This document shows, piece after piece, positions 17,762 through 25,044 of a DNA stretch of 64,000 nucleotides. Each line of letters opens with the position of its first letter. Position 1 is the first letter of the stretch. The notes beneath the pieces are model-generated. The model had not been told where the DNA came from. It worked only from the letters and a program-made list of their open reading frames with translations, and searched no databases. The stretch is taken from the NCBI RefSeq assembly GCF_003264115.1, contig NZ_CP021912.1, positions 1,781,001 through 1,845,000 on the forward strand, in the 5' to 3' direction. This DNA comes from Erythrobacter sp. KY5. GTDB lineage: Bacteria; Pseudomonadota; Alphaproteobacteria; Sphingomonadales; Sphingomonadaceae. The position numbers and the translations under genes are program-made.

Positions 17762-19555
17762 TCAGATCAGACCGCGCGCCAGATAGTGATCAACCGGTGC
17801 AGGGGGCTCGCCTGTATCAAGCGACACTTCGGCGAAAGCCTTGTCCTGCGAGAGGAAAACTTTCCCATTCAATTCCTCTATGAAGCGCGTGCGTTTCAGT
17901 CGATCCATGACCGGGCCTTTTACTTCGGAAAGGTGAAGTCCGATGCCGCCATCGCCAAGCCTGTGGTTGATCGCCTCAAGACTTTCGAGGCCAGATGCAT
18001 CGACCTCGTTGACGGCGCTGCACATCAGGATGACATGGCGAACGGCGGGCCGGTCAGCGACTTCCTCAAGCACATATTCCTCAAGCCATCGCGCGTTGAG
18101 ATAGGTCAGCGCCTCGTCGATGCGGATCGAAAGGACATGCGGGACGGTGAAAACCTTGTGCCGGGCGATATTGCGGAAGTGCTCCGTCTCCGGGACTCGC
18201 CCGACGATTGCAGCGTGGGGTCGACTGGCGCGCCATAGATAGAGGACAAGGCCGACGCCGACACCCGCAATCACGCCCATCTCGACCCCTGCGAGCAGGG
18301 TGATTGCGATGGTCACGGCATGCGCGATGAAGTCGGTCTTGGAATAGCGCCAAAGCTGGCCGGGCGTCTTGAGGTCGACGAGGCTCAGGACGGCCACGAT
18401 GATTGTTGCGGCCAAGGTTGCAATCGGAAGATTGAAAAGGAGCGGTGTCAGGAACAGCGTCGCCAGCGCGATCCCGGCGGCTGTGAATGCTCCGGCAGCC
18501 GGTGTCTGCGCGCCTGCGTCAAAGTTCACTGCGGAACGGGCAAAGCCGCCGGTGACCGGATATCCGCCGGAAAGGGCGCTTGCGATATTGGCTGATCCCA
18601 GCCCTATGAGTTCCTGATCGGGGGAGATGCGCTGACGCCGCTTGGCGGCAAGGGTCTGCGCAACCGAAACACTTTCGACGAAGCCAATTACCGAAATCAG
18701 GAGGGCCGGGACCCACAGTTTTTCGATAAGGGCGATGTCGGTACCGCGGATGGCAAAGGGCGGCAGGCCTTGCGGAATGGGACCGACTAGGCTGACATTT
18801 CGTTCGCCCAGCTCGAGTGCGATCACGGCGAGTATCGAGAGCGCGACCGCGAGGATCGGGCTCGCTTTTGTGACGAGATCAGCCGACCGTTGACGCACGC
18901 CCATGACCTGCAGGGCAGGCGATCCTCCCTTTCGGACCCAAAATAGAAAAAGGGTCGCAGGGATGCCGACGGCGAGCGTCCAGCCATTGGTATCGCCAAT
19001 CGCCAAAGCCAGCGACCCTAGCATTGCCGGCCAGTTATCGCCCCCTGCGTCGACCCCGAGGATGTGCTTGATCTGGCTCGTCGCGATAAGGATGCCCGAA
19101 GCGGTAATAAACCCGCTGATGACCGGGTGCGACAGCAAATTAGCAAGAAACCCGGCGCGAAGCAGCCCAAGAATGGCGAGCATGACGCCGGACAACATCG
19201 CCAGCGTAATCGCCGCCTCGAGATATTCGGCAGTCCCCTGCGCCGCGACCGATCCCGCTGCACTCGCGGTCATCAGCGAAATGACAGCTACCGGCCCGAC
19301 GGCCAGCGTTCGGCTCGTTCCAAACAGCGCGTAAAGCATGAGCGGGAGGATGGAGGCATACAGCCCGACAACCGGGGGAAGTCCGGCAAGCAAGGCATAA
19401 GCTAGGCTTTGGGGTATCAGCATGATGGTCACGATCACCGCTGCCATCAGGTCATCGGCCAGGATCGATCGATTGTAATCCCGACCCCACTCAAGGATCG
19501 GAAGATAGCGCGACAATTTCGTTCGCATGCTGTCTTGTTCGCGCGGCTTAATCAT
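17762..19555 (-). CDS. SulP-family anion transporter with STAS domain
   Basis: SLC26/SulP transporter, 597 residues, for sulfate, bicarbonate or a related anion. The N-terminal part has the family signature MLIPQSLAYALLAGLPPVVG near residue 42, then about ten to twelve membrane helices including the VGPVAVISLMTA and SAVNFDAGAQTPAAG regions. The C-terminal STAS domain starts near residue 480, with LILMCSAVNEVDASGLE-like wording (residues near 530). It follows the YeeE/YedE genes of the bigR operon by 6 bases, so export of sulfate or sulfite from persulfide oxidation, or sulfur-anion uptake, is a fair inference. A second start at 19528 (MRTKLSR) is also possible. Confidence 0.9.
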   Translation of the reverse strand: MIKPREQDSMRTKLSRYLPILEWGRDYNRSILADDLMAAVIVTIMLIPQSLAYALLAGLPPVVGLYASILPLMLYALFGTSRTLAVGPVAVISLMTASAAGSVAAQGTAEYLEAAITLAMLSGVMLAILGLLRAGFLANLLSHPVISGFITASGILIATSQIKHILGVDAGGDNWPAMLGSLALAIGDTNGWTLAVGIPATLFLFWVRKGGSPALQVMGVRQRSADLVTKASPILAVALSILAVIALELGERNVSLVGPIPQGLPPFAIRGTDIALIEKLWVPALLISVIGFVESVSVAQTLAAKRRQRISPDQELIGLGSANIASALSGGYPVTGGFARSAVNFDAGAQTPAAGAFTAAGIALATLFLTPLLFNLPIATLAATIIVAVLSLVDLKTPGQLWRYSKTDFIAHAVTIAITLLAGVEMGVIAGVGVGLVLYLWRASRPHAAIVGRVPETEHFRNIARHKVFTVPHVLSIRIDEALTYLNARWLEEYVLEEVADRPAVRHVILMCSAVNEVDASGLESLEAINHRLGDGGIGLHLSEVKGPVMDRLKRTRFIEELNGKVFLSQDKAFAEVSLDTGEPPAPVDHYLARGLI

Positions 19556-19561
19556 GGGTTC

Positions 19562-19984
19562 CTAGAGCTTTGCCGCGCGGTGGATCGCCATTCCCGCGAT
19601 CATGCTGAGAACGAAGATTCCGGCGGGCATAGGCTCGATGACAAGTGCACCAAGAGCAGGGCCGGGGCACAGGCCGGCAAGGCCCCAGCCAACACCGAAC
19701 AGCGCGGCTCCGACAATCAATTTGCGGTCAATCGTACGGGTGCCGGGAATGTTGAATTTCTCAGCCATGGCCGGCTTCGCCATCCGTGCCTTAACCAGCC
19801 ACGCAATTGCCATGACCGCGACAGCGCCGCCCATCACGAAGGCGAGCGTAGGGTCCCAGTTGCCAAAAATATCGAGAAACCCGCGCACCCGGCTTGGGTC
19901 CATCATTCCTGAAATCGCCAAGCCTGCGCCGAAAAGGGAGCCAGAGGCGAGTGAGATCAATCCTTCCCGCATCACCATCCCCAT
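19562..19984 (-). CDS. YeeE/YedE-family sulfur transporter, half B
   Basis: 140-residue inner-membrane protein corresponding to one half of a YeeE/YedE (thiosulfate-transporter-like) protein. Visible are the GLAISGMMDPSRVRGFLDIF segment near residue 24 and GWGLAGLCPGPALG near residue 100, where the cysteine sits in the conserved GxCPG loop. Three or four membrane helices are apparent. The start overlaps the end of the other half (19972-20418) by 13 bases, so the two are made together and should pair into one pore. In bigR operons this pair is the usual companion of the persulfide dioxygenase. Transport of a sulfur species is inferred. Confidence 0.87.
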   Translation of the reverse strand: MGMVMREGLISLASGSLFGAGLAISGMMDPSRVRGFLDIFGNWDPTLAFVMGGAVAVMAIAWLVKARMAKPAMAEKFNIPGTRTIDRKLIVGAALFGVGWGLAGLCPGPALGALVIEPMPAGIFVLSMIAGMAIHRAAKL

Positions 19985-20418
19985 CCCGCAGCATTAGCAA
20001 GCGCCACTGCAATCATGCCGCTCACCATAAAAGTGAGAGTCGCGGTCAGCGAACGCGGTGACAAACGCGACATTCCGCAGACGCCGTGACCGCTTGTGCA
20101 CCCGCTCCCCATTCGTGTCCCAAAGCCAACGATCACCCCGCCAAGCACCAGCAGGGCTATCGATGGGGGAAAGTTCGACTGGATGGGCGCTACAAACGCG
20201 TTCACGAGAAATGCGCCGATCAACAGGCCGCCAAGGAACAGCCAGGCAGCTGAGAGTGGCAAGCTCGATTTGTTGAGGGTGAGGGCGCGCGCTGCGATAC
20301 CGCTAATGCCTGCGATCCTTCCCGAGCCAAGCAACAACAGCGCGGCGGCAAGCCCGATCATCAAACCACCGATGAAGCCTTCGAGAGGCATGGCGTTTGG
20401 AAATCCCGGCAGGGTCAC
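19972..20418 (-). CDS. YeeE/YedE-family sulfur transporter, half A
   Basis: 148-residue membrane protein forming the partner half. It carries the hallmark GSGCTSGHGVCGMSRLS near residues 104-120, whose two cysteines line the sulfur-conducting path in YeeE. Membrane helices are seen at GFIGGLMIGLAAALLLLGSG, LSAAWLFLGGLLIGAFLV, IALLVLGGVIVGFGTRMG and TATLTFMVSGMIAVALA. The start overlaps the stop of the persulfide dioxygenase gene by ATGA. In other bacteria the two halves are fused; here they are split with a short gene overlap. Confidence 0.88.
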   Translation of the reverse strand: MTLPGFPNAMPLEGFIGGLMIGLAAALLLLGSGRIAGISGIAARALTLNKSSLPLSAAWLFLGGLLIGAFLVNAFVAPIQSNFPPSIALLVLGGVIVGFGTRMGSGCTSGHGVCGMSRLSPRSLTATLTFMVSGMIAVALANAAGWGW

Positions 20419-21281
20419 AGCGTATCCACCGGCACTTTGATGTAACGGATGCCGTTGCTCTCGGGCTCTGGAAAGTTCCCGGCGCGCATATTCACCTGCA
20501 CCGATGGGATCATCAGTTTCGGCGTGGCCAGCGTTGCGTCCCGCTTCGTTCTCATGGCGACAAATTCATCTTCGCTGATCCCTTCGCGCACATGGATATT
20601 GCTACGCCGCTGCTCGCCGACGCTTGAGATCCATCGCAGTTCGTCCCGCCCTTCGGGAAGGTAATCGTGGTTGAGAAACATCCGTGTGTCGTCGGGCAAT
20701 TCGAATATGCGCTGGATCGATCGAAAAAGCGTCCGCGCATCACCACCCGGAAAGTCGCAGCGGGCGGTGCCGTAATCCGGCATGAACAACGTATCGCCGA
20801 CGAAGGCTGCATCGCCAATCAAGTGTGTCATGCATGCAGGTGTGTGACCCGGAGTGTGAATGGCTTTGGCATCGATGTTTCCGACTTTGTAAGTTTCGCC
20901 GTCGCGAAAGAGGTGGTCGAATTGCGAGCCATCAAGGCGAAAGTCTTCGTCCGCATTGAAGAGCTTGCCGAATACCTTCTGCACCTCTGAGATATGCTCT
21001 CCAATCGCAAGCTTGCCGCCCAGTTCGGATCGCAGATAATGACCCGCCGAAAGGTGGTCGGCATGAATGTGGGTGTCGATGATCCATTCCACCGTCAGCC
21101 CATGCGTTTTCACATGCTCAGCTATCTTGTCGGCGGATCGGGTCGAGCTTCTGCCAGATGCCTGGTCATAGTCGAGCAGCGGATCAATGATCGCGCATGA
21201 CCCCGTTTCGAGGTCGGTCGCGACGTGACTGATATTGTTGGTCTGGGTGTCGAGGAATGATGTGACGTCCGGGACGTTCAT
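20415..21281 (-). CDS. blh: Persulfide dioxygenase-like metallo-beta-lactamase-fold protein (Blh)
   Basis: 288-residue metal hydrolase-fold protein of the ETHE1/Blh group, which oxidises glutathione persulfide to sulfite. The metal-binding motif THIHADHLS is near residues 70-78; other ligands are in HTPGHTPACM near 142, GDTLFMPDYGTARCDFPGG near 163 and LNHDY near 204. The DYGTARCDFPGG wording is characteristic of the persulfide dioxygenase branch and not of glyoxalase II. It follows the BigR-type regulator with an ATGA overlap, as in the bigR-blh operons of Xylella and Agrobacterium. Role: detoxification of hydrogen sulfide. Confidence 0.9.
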   Translation of the reverse strand: MNVPDVTSFLDTQTNNISHVATDLETGSCAIIDPLLDYDQASGRSSTRSADKIAEHVKTHGLTVEWIIDTHIHADHLSAGHYLRSELGGKLAIGEHISEVQKVFGKLFNADEDFRLDGSQFDHLFRDGETYKVGNIDAKAIHTPGHTPACMTHLIGDAAFVGDTLFMPDYGTARCDFPGGDARTLFRSIQRIFELPDDTRMFLNHDYLPEGRDELRWISSVGEQRRSNIHVREGISEDEFVAMRTKRDATLATPKLMIPSVQVNMRAGNFPEPESNGIRYIKVPVDTL

Positions 21282-21625
21282 GGCACTGCTACCTCTTGTG
21301 TTGATGGGGTTCCGGGCGTCTCAACCGCATCATCGCCGCAGAAACGTTGATAGAGGAAACCCATGATTGCGACCGCATCTTCATCGGCGATGCGGTAATA
21401 GATCGACTGTCCGTCGCGCCGTGCTTCGATGATGCCTTCCCGGCGCAGGACTGCGAGTTGTTGAGACATTGCCGGCGCCTTTCGCCCCAGCGTCTCTGCA
21501 AGATCGCCCGCGCTCATCTCACCCTGCGACAAGTGGCACAGCACCATGAGCCGATCACGATGTGATAGCAGCTTCAGCAGCGCGCTGACCCTGAGCGCAG
21601 TCTTTTCCATGGCCTCTAATTGCAT
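21278..21625 (-). CDS. bigR: ArsR-family persulfide sensor (BigR/SqrR-like repressor)
   Basis: 115-residue winged helix-turn-helix repressor. The DNA-binding helices lie in SAGDLAETLGRKAPAMSQQL and the wing in RRDGQSIYYRI. Two cysteines are placed as in BigR: one in LMVLCHLSQGE and one near the end in YQRFCGDD. In the family these join through a sulfur bridge when persulfide rises, and the operon is released. Two starts are possible: 21625 (MQLEAMEK), or the internal ATG at 21610 (MEKTAL). The second leaves the whole upstream inverted repeat outside the gene and puts AGAGG just before the ATG, so it may be the true one. The gene heads the blh, YeeE/YedE, sulP operon. Confidence 0.9.
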   Translation of the reverse strand: MQLEAMEKTALRVSALLKLLSHRDRLMVLCHLSQGEMSAGDLAETLGRKAPAMSQQLAVLRREGIIEARRDGQSIYYRIADEDAVAIMGFLYQRFCGDDAVETPGTPSTQEVAVP

Positions 21626-21655
21626 AATTCATGAAATATGCAATTAGAGGCCATG
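21608..21655. promoter_or_regulatory. Perfect 19-bp inverted repeat: probable BigR operator
   Basis: CATGGCCTCTAATTGCATA at 21608-21626 is repeated exactly as its reverse complement at 21637-21655, with a 10-base A+T-rich spacer between. It covers the start region of the bigR-like gene and the space before the ABC-F gene end. A palindrome this long at the start of an ArsR-family gene is most simply the binding site for autoregulation. The outer bases (ATG) of both arms read as start codons, one of which may be used. Confidence 0.7.
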
Positions 21656-21670
21656 CGTCAAGGGTTCGTG

Positions 21671-23296
21671 TCAGTTTCGAAGGTCATCCGTGTGCGCTCG
21701 ATCCTCAGCTGTCAGGTTGATAACCTTGTCCAATTTCAAGGCCCTGCGAAACTCGGCATCATGCGACACGCAAAGGATAGCGCCGTCATATTCACTCAGC
21801 GCCAGTTCGAGCAGTTCCACGGCATGAATGTCGAGATGGTTGGTGGGCTCATCCAGGATTAGCAGCTTCGGCGGTTCCGGTGCGCTGAAAAGGCATGCGA
21901 GCGCGAGCCGCACGCGCTCTCCGCCAGATAAGGTCTGCACTTCGCGCTGGCTCCATTCAGAGCGAAAGCCATACTGGGCAAGCGCTGCATGAGCGGTCTG
22001 TGCATTGCGAGCCGAATTATGCCGCCTCATCGCTTCGAGTGCGGTTTCCTGCGCACCAAGCAGCGATAAATGCTGGTCGAGAACCGCTATCGCACCCTGA
22101 TCGGCCCGGACAAAACCCGCACTTGGCGTCAAACTGCCCGAAATGATCCGCAAAAGGCTGCTTTTGCCGCTACCATTTGGCCCGTGGAGCGCGATCCGTT
22201 GCGGACCTGTGATCCGCAGATTCAGAGGGCCAAACACATGCTCGCCTCCGAACTCGCAGCAAACGGCTGAGACATCGACCAGTTCATGCCCACTAAGCAG
22301 CCCCGAGCTTGGCAACTCGATGCGAACGGGAACCACACGCTCGACTTGTGCGGCGGCTTTCGAAAGAGCTTCGATGGTGTGGTCGACCTGGTCTTTTCCG
22401 ACTGCGAGGTTGCGTGCCAATGTTTTCGCGGCTCGATCCTTTTGCGCGTTGATCTCCAGCTTAGAATCATCCCGGCGGGCTGCCCCCTGCCTGCCTTGCT
22501 TGCTGCGCTGGGCATGACGCTCGGTTCGCGCTTGCTGAGCAGTGCGCGCCTGTCTGGCAACGCGCTCCGCCTGTCCTAACGCTTCCTTGGCTCTTTCTCT
22601 GATCGCATCGCGCTGCGCTTTGAAGGTCGACCATCCTCCACCCACGCTGACAGCACCGGCTGGAGACAGTTCGACGATGCGATCCATGCCTTCGAGCAAT
22701 TCCCGATCATGACTGGCAACGAGCGCCGGTCCGCCCCAATCCTTCAGAAGCTGCGCGACCATTGCACGCCCTTCATCATCAAGGTCATTGGTGGGTTCAT
22801 CGAGCAAGAGGATGTCAGGCTGCGCAATCAGCAAAGCGGCAATCTTCACACGGCATTGCTGACCTCCGCTCAGATCATTGGCCGGTCGATCCAAAGCGAG
22901 GTCCGACAGTCCAACCCGCGACAACATGCCTTCAAGACGTGACGGCAGGTCCCAATCGGCATCGTCAAGATCTGTGCCTTGCGCTTCGCCCCGTTCGATG
23001 CGTTCAAGGATTGATAGCGGGTCCGCAACGGCCAGGGCCTGCGCTACACTTATGCCGCTGCTGTATGCTCCCTGCTTCATCATGCCGATCGCGCCGTCAG
23101 TCGTCACCGAACCCGATACCAGACCGCGTTTGGAAGCGATTGCAGAAAGCAAAGTGCTCTTCCCGCACCCATTGCGCCCGAACAGGCCAACGACCTCGTG
23201 CGAGATGCTTTCGGAGAGCGGGGGAAAGAGTGGATTTTGAGGATCGGCGCCGACGCAAACGGCGTTGAGATGAATATGAGACACGATAACACCCAA
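21671..23296 (-). CDS. ABC-F family ATPase (duplicated ABC domains)
   Basis: Soluble protein of 541 residues with two ABC ATPase domains and no membrane segments, the ABC-F layout. Domain 1 has Walker A GRNGCGKSTLL near 40, signature LSGGQ and Walker B ILLLDEPTND. Domain 2 has GPNGSGKSSLL, LSGGERVRLALACLF and LLILDEPTNHLD. The linker is rich in Gln, Arg and Ala (RQARTAQQARTERHAQRSK) and is charged like the ribosome-contacting P-tract of the family. These proteins act on the ribosome in translation or antibiotic protection. The first codon at 23296 is TTG; a GTG four codons later (23284) is the alternative. The subgroup (Uup, EttA or resistance type) is not clear. Confidence 0.87.
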   Translation of the reverse strand: MGVIVSHIHLNAVCVGADPQNPLFPPLSESISHEVVGLFGRNGCGKSTLLSAIASKRGLVSGSVTTDGAIGMMKQGAYSSGISVAQALAVADPLSILERIERGEAQGTDLDDADWDLPSRLEGMLSRVGLSDLALDRPANDLSGGQQCRVKIAALLIAQPDILLLDEPTNDLDDEGRAMVAQLLKDWGGPALVASHDRELLEGMDRIVELSPAGAVSVGGGWSTFKAQRDAIRERAKEALGQAERVARQARTAQQARTERHAQRSKQGRQGAARRDDSKLEINAQKDRAAKTLARNLAVGKDQVDHTIEALSKAAAQVERVVPVRIELPSSGLLSGHELVDVSAVCCEFGGEHVFGPLNLRITGPQRIALHGPNGSGKSSLLRIISGSLTPSAGFVRADQGAIAVLDQHLSLLGAQETALEAMRRHNSARNAQTAHAALAQYGFRSEWSQREVQTLSGGERVRLALACLFSAPEPPKLLILDEPTNHLDIHAVELLELALSEYDGAILCVSHDAEFRRALKLDKVINLTAEDRAHTDDLRN

Positions 23297-23530
23297 GCAA
23301 AAGTTGTCTTCAAGACGAACGATAAGCTTAGTTGTTCATGCGCGTTCACTCCGGTTGCGTTGAGCGCCGAATAGCGGTGTCTTTGGCCAAGTTCAAGTTG
23401 GCAGACTGGTATGGCAAGCGCCGGTTTCTCTAAAAATGGTCACGTTGAAGAAATTCAATCGGAACGGTCGCTTACCATCATGGCAGCTGACATGACCTGC
23501 TTAGGAGGCGCGAAGAGCGATTAAAACTCA

Positions 23531-23555
23531 GGAACAGCAAGGGCTTGTCGCCGTT
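23531..23555 (+). promoter_or_regulatory. EcfG-type promoter (GGAAC-N16-CGTT)
   Basis: GGAAC at 23531-23535 and CGTT at 23552-23555 are separated by 16 bases, the -35/-10 pattern recognised by the EcfG general-stress sigma factor in alphaproteobacteria. It stands 56 bases before the start of an EcfG-like sigma gene, which suggests autoregulation or control by a paralogue. The rest of the 23297-23610 interval holds no gene that I see. Confidence 0.65.
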
Positions 23556-23610
23556 ATGTCCATGAGAGCCCACCCCCACCCCCTCCGGCCTCACAAATCA
23601 AGGGATACTT

Positions 23611-24375
23611 ATGTCAGGTCAACTCAGTGGACAGGTAGCAATGCCACAAAAATCACCAGCGAACATAACGGTACGCAGTCACGGCACTTTGCCTGACGCC
23701 AATGTCGCGACGCGCGGTAAACCACGAAATCCCTGGCCGGAATCGACCAATAAACGCAAGAAGGCGGTCTCGACACGCTCATTCAAGAAACAGATGGTCG
23801 AGGCTCAAACTCCGCTCAAACGTTTCGCTGTACGTCTTTGCAAGCGCGAGGATCTGGCAGAGGATCTGATGCAGGAAACGCTCATGAAAGCATGGGCGGC
23901 CCGCACTCAGTTTAAGCCGGGCAGTAACTTTCTGAGCTGGGCGTTCACGATCCTTCGCAACACCTGGTTGAACCAGCTCCGCCGCAACAAGAAGTTTGTC
24001 GGCGAATACGATGAGCGCGCAGCGGAAAATATTCTCTCGATGCCAGCCTCGCAAAATTCATCAATGGCACTCGCCGATCTACAACGCGCGATGTCCGAAT
24101 TGCCGACCGATCAGCTCGAAGCGCTGTTATTGGTCGGACCGGGCGATCACACCTACGAGGAAGCGGCTGAGATCCTGGGCTGCGCTGCCGGCACAGTCAA
24201 AAGCCGGGTATCGCGGGCAAGGTCTGTGCTTGGCGATATCATCGAAGACGGCAAGCTCAAGATGCCCATCGAGAATACCGAGGATACGACCCAGATCGCG
24301 GCGATTTTTGTCGAAGCTATCGAAACGATCGAGCAAGGCGGGAAAATCGAAGACGTCATCAATCTCGAGCGGTAA
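23611..24375 (+). CDS. EcfG-like ECF sigma factor with extended termini
   Basis: RNA polymerase sigma factor, 254 residues. Region 2 is seen as KREDLAEDLMQETLMKAWAA and FKPGSNFLSWAFTILRNTW. Region 4 is LPTDQLEALLLVGPGDHTYE, then EILGCAAGTVKSRVSRARS. The wording of region 4 (LVG..G.TYEEAA.I..C..GTVKSRV) is that of EcfG (ECF15). EcfG proteins are normally about 170-190 residues. This one has about 65 extra basic, disordered residues at the N-terminus and about 35 acidic residues at the C-terminus. The usual neighbours nepR and phyR are absent, so it may be a second, orphan EcfG. AAGGG stands 7 bases before the ATG, and a strong terminator follows the stop. Confidence 0.87.
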   Translation: MSGQLSGQVAMPQKSPANITVRSHGTLPDANVATRGKPRNPWPESTNKRKKAVSTRSFKKQMVEAQTPLKRFAVRLCKREDLAEDLMQETLMKAWAARTQFKPGSNFLSWAFTILRNTWLNQLRRNKKFVGEYDERAAENILSMPASQNSSMALADLQRAMSELPTDQLEALLLVGPGDHTYEEAAEILGCAAGTVKSRVSRARSVLGDIIEDGKLKMPIENTEDTTQIAAIFVEAIETIEQGGKIEDVINLER

Positions 24376-24401
24376 GCCGCACGTTCAACGATCCGACCAG
24401 A

Positions 24402-24446
24402 AAAGAAAGCGCCGCGCCCTTTGTTCAAGGGTGCGGCGCTTTCTTT
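24402..24446 (+). terminator. Strong intrinsic terminator after the sigma factor gene
   Basis: AAAGAAAGCGCCGC at 24402-24415 pairs perfectly with GCGGCGCTTTCTTT at 24433-24446, with a further CCCTT/AAGGG stem inside, followed by GTTTTTTG. The A-run on one side and T-run on the other make it work in both directions. Confidence 0.88.
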
Positions 24447-24567
24447 GTTTTTTGTCATGGTGTTTAGGCGGTTGGCAAGCCTCCGGCGGGGCCGAACATC
24501 GCCCACAATGTCTCTCCGATCACTGGCGGTGCGCAGAGCGGCTTCGGATACGAGAAGCCTTGTCTGA

Positions 24568-24717
24568 TCAATCGAGACCAAACAGTCTTTCGATGAAGCT
24601 CGGCTCATAGAGCGGCTGGATGCGTCCGTATTTCTGGAACCTCGTGCTCGCATCGCAATGCGGGCGCGGTTGGGTCCAGCGGTCTGGCTTGCTTGAGTAA
24701 ATAGGGGCCGAAGTCAT
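24568..24717 (-). CDS. Small basic protein (49 aa)
   Basis: A short gene that I believe is real because AAGGAAAC, a clear ribosome site, stands just before the ATG. The 49-residue product MTSAPIYSS... has many Arg, Pro and Tyr and ends in PSFIERLFGLD, where a hydrophobic helix-like RLFGL tail follows a disordered basic part. It has no signal peptide. Its place next to an EcfG-like sigma gene suggests a stress gene, but I find no properly spaced EcfG promoter: the minus strand has GGAAC and CGTT only 12 bases apart near 24836-24856. Function is unknown. Confidence 0.5.
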   Translation of the reverse strand: MTSAPIYSSKPDRWTQPRPHCDASTRFQKYGRIQPLYEPSFIERLFGLD

Positions 24718-25044
24718 GTGCGTTTCCTTCTTAAATTCGGTTGGGCCATTCACTTGGGATCGCGCTCGCACTGGCTTCGTTTCCGAGAGCCAAGGAGGGC
24801 AAGTGAGTGACCCGTCAGGTTGTGCTTAGGATAGGAACGGGGCTAAGTTTGGTTCCATTTTTCAGTGGTCTGATCAAGATAGCATGATGCGCACTTTTAT
24901 CGATTGCAGGCGAGCTATCGGACCGACACGCACCTGATTGGCAGCCTCTTTTCGGAGCAGTCAGCTTGCCGATTTGACCCATTGATCCGACCCCTGCACA
25001 AGAGCCTCAACGTACTGCCTTATCAGTAGAGGATACTTCCCCGC
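24718..25044. other. Intergenic region with divergent promoters
   Basis: Separates the small minus-strand gene from the 5-oxoprolinase operon and should hold a promoter for each. The inverted pair GGAAC...GTTCC (24834-24856) is the only structure that I noticed. No coding frame or RNA gene was recognised. Confidence 0.35.

Noticed and set aside
24834..24856. GGAAC...CGTT on the minus strand upstream of the 49-aa gene as an EcfG promoter
   Set aside because: The spacing is 12 bases, whereas EcfG promoters need about 16-17.
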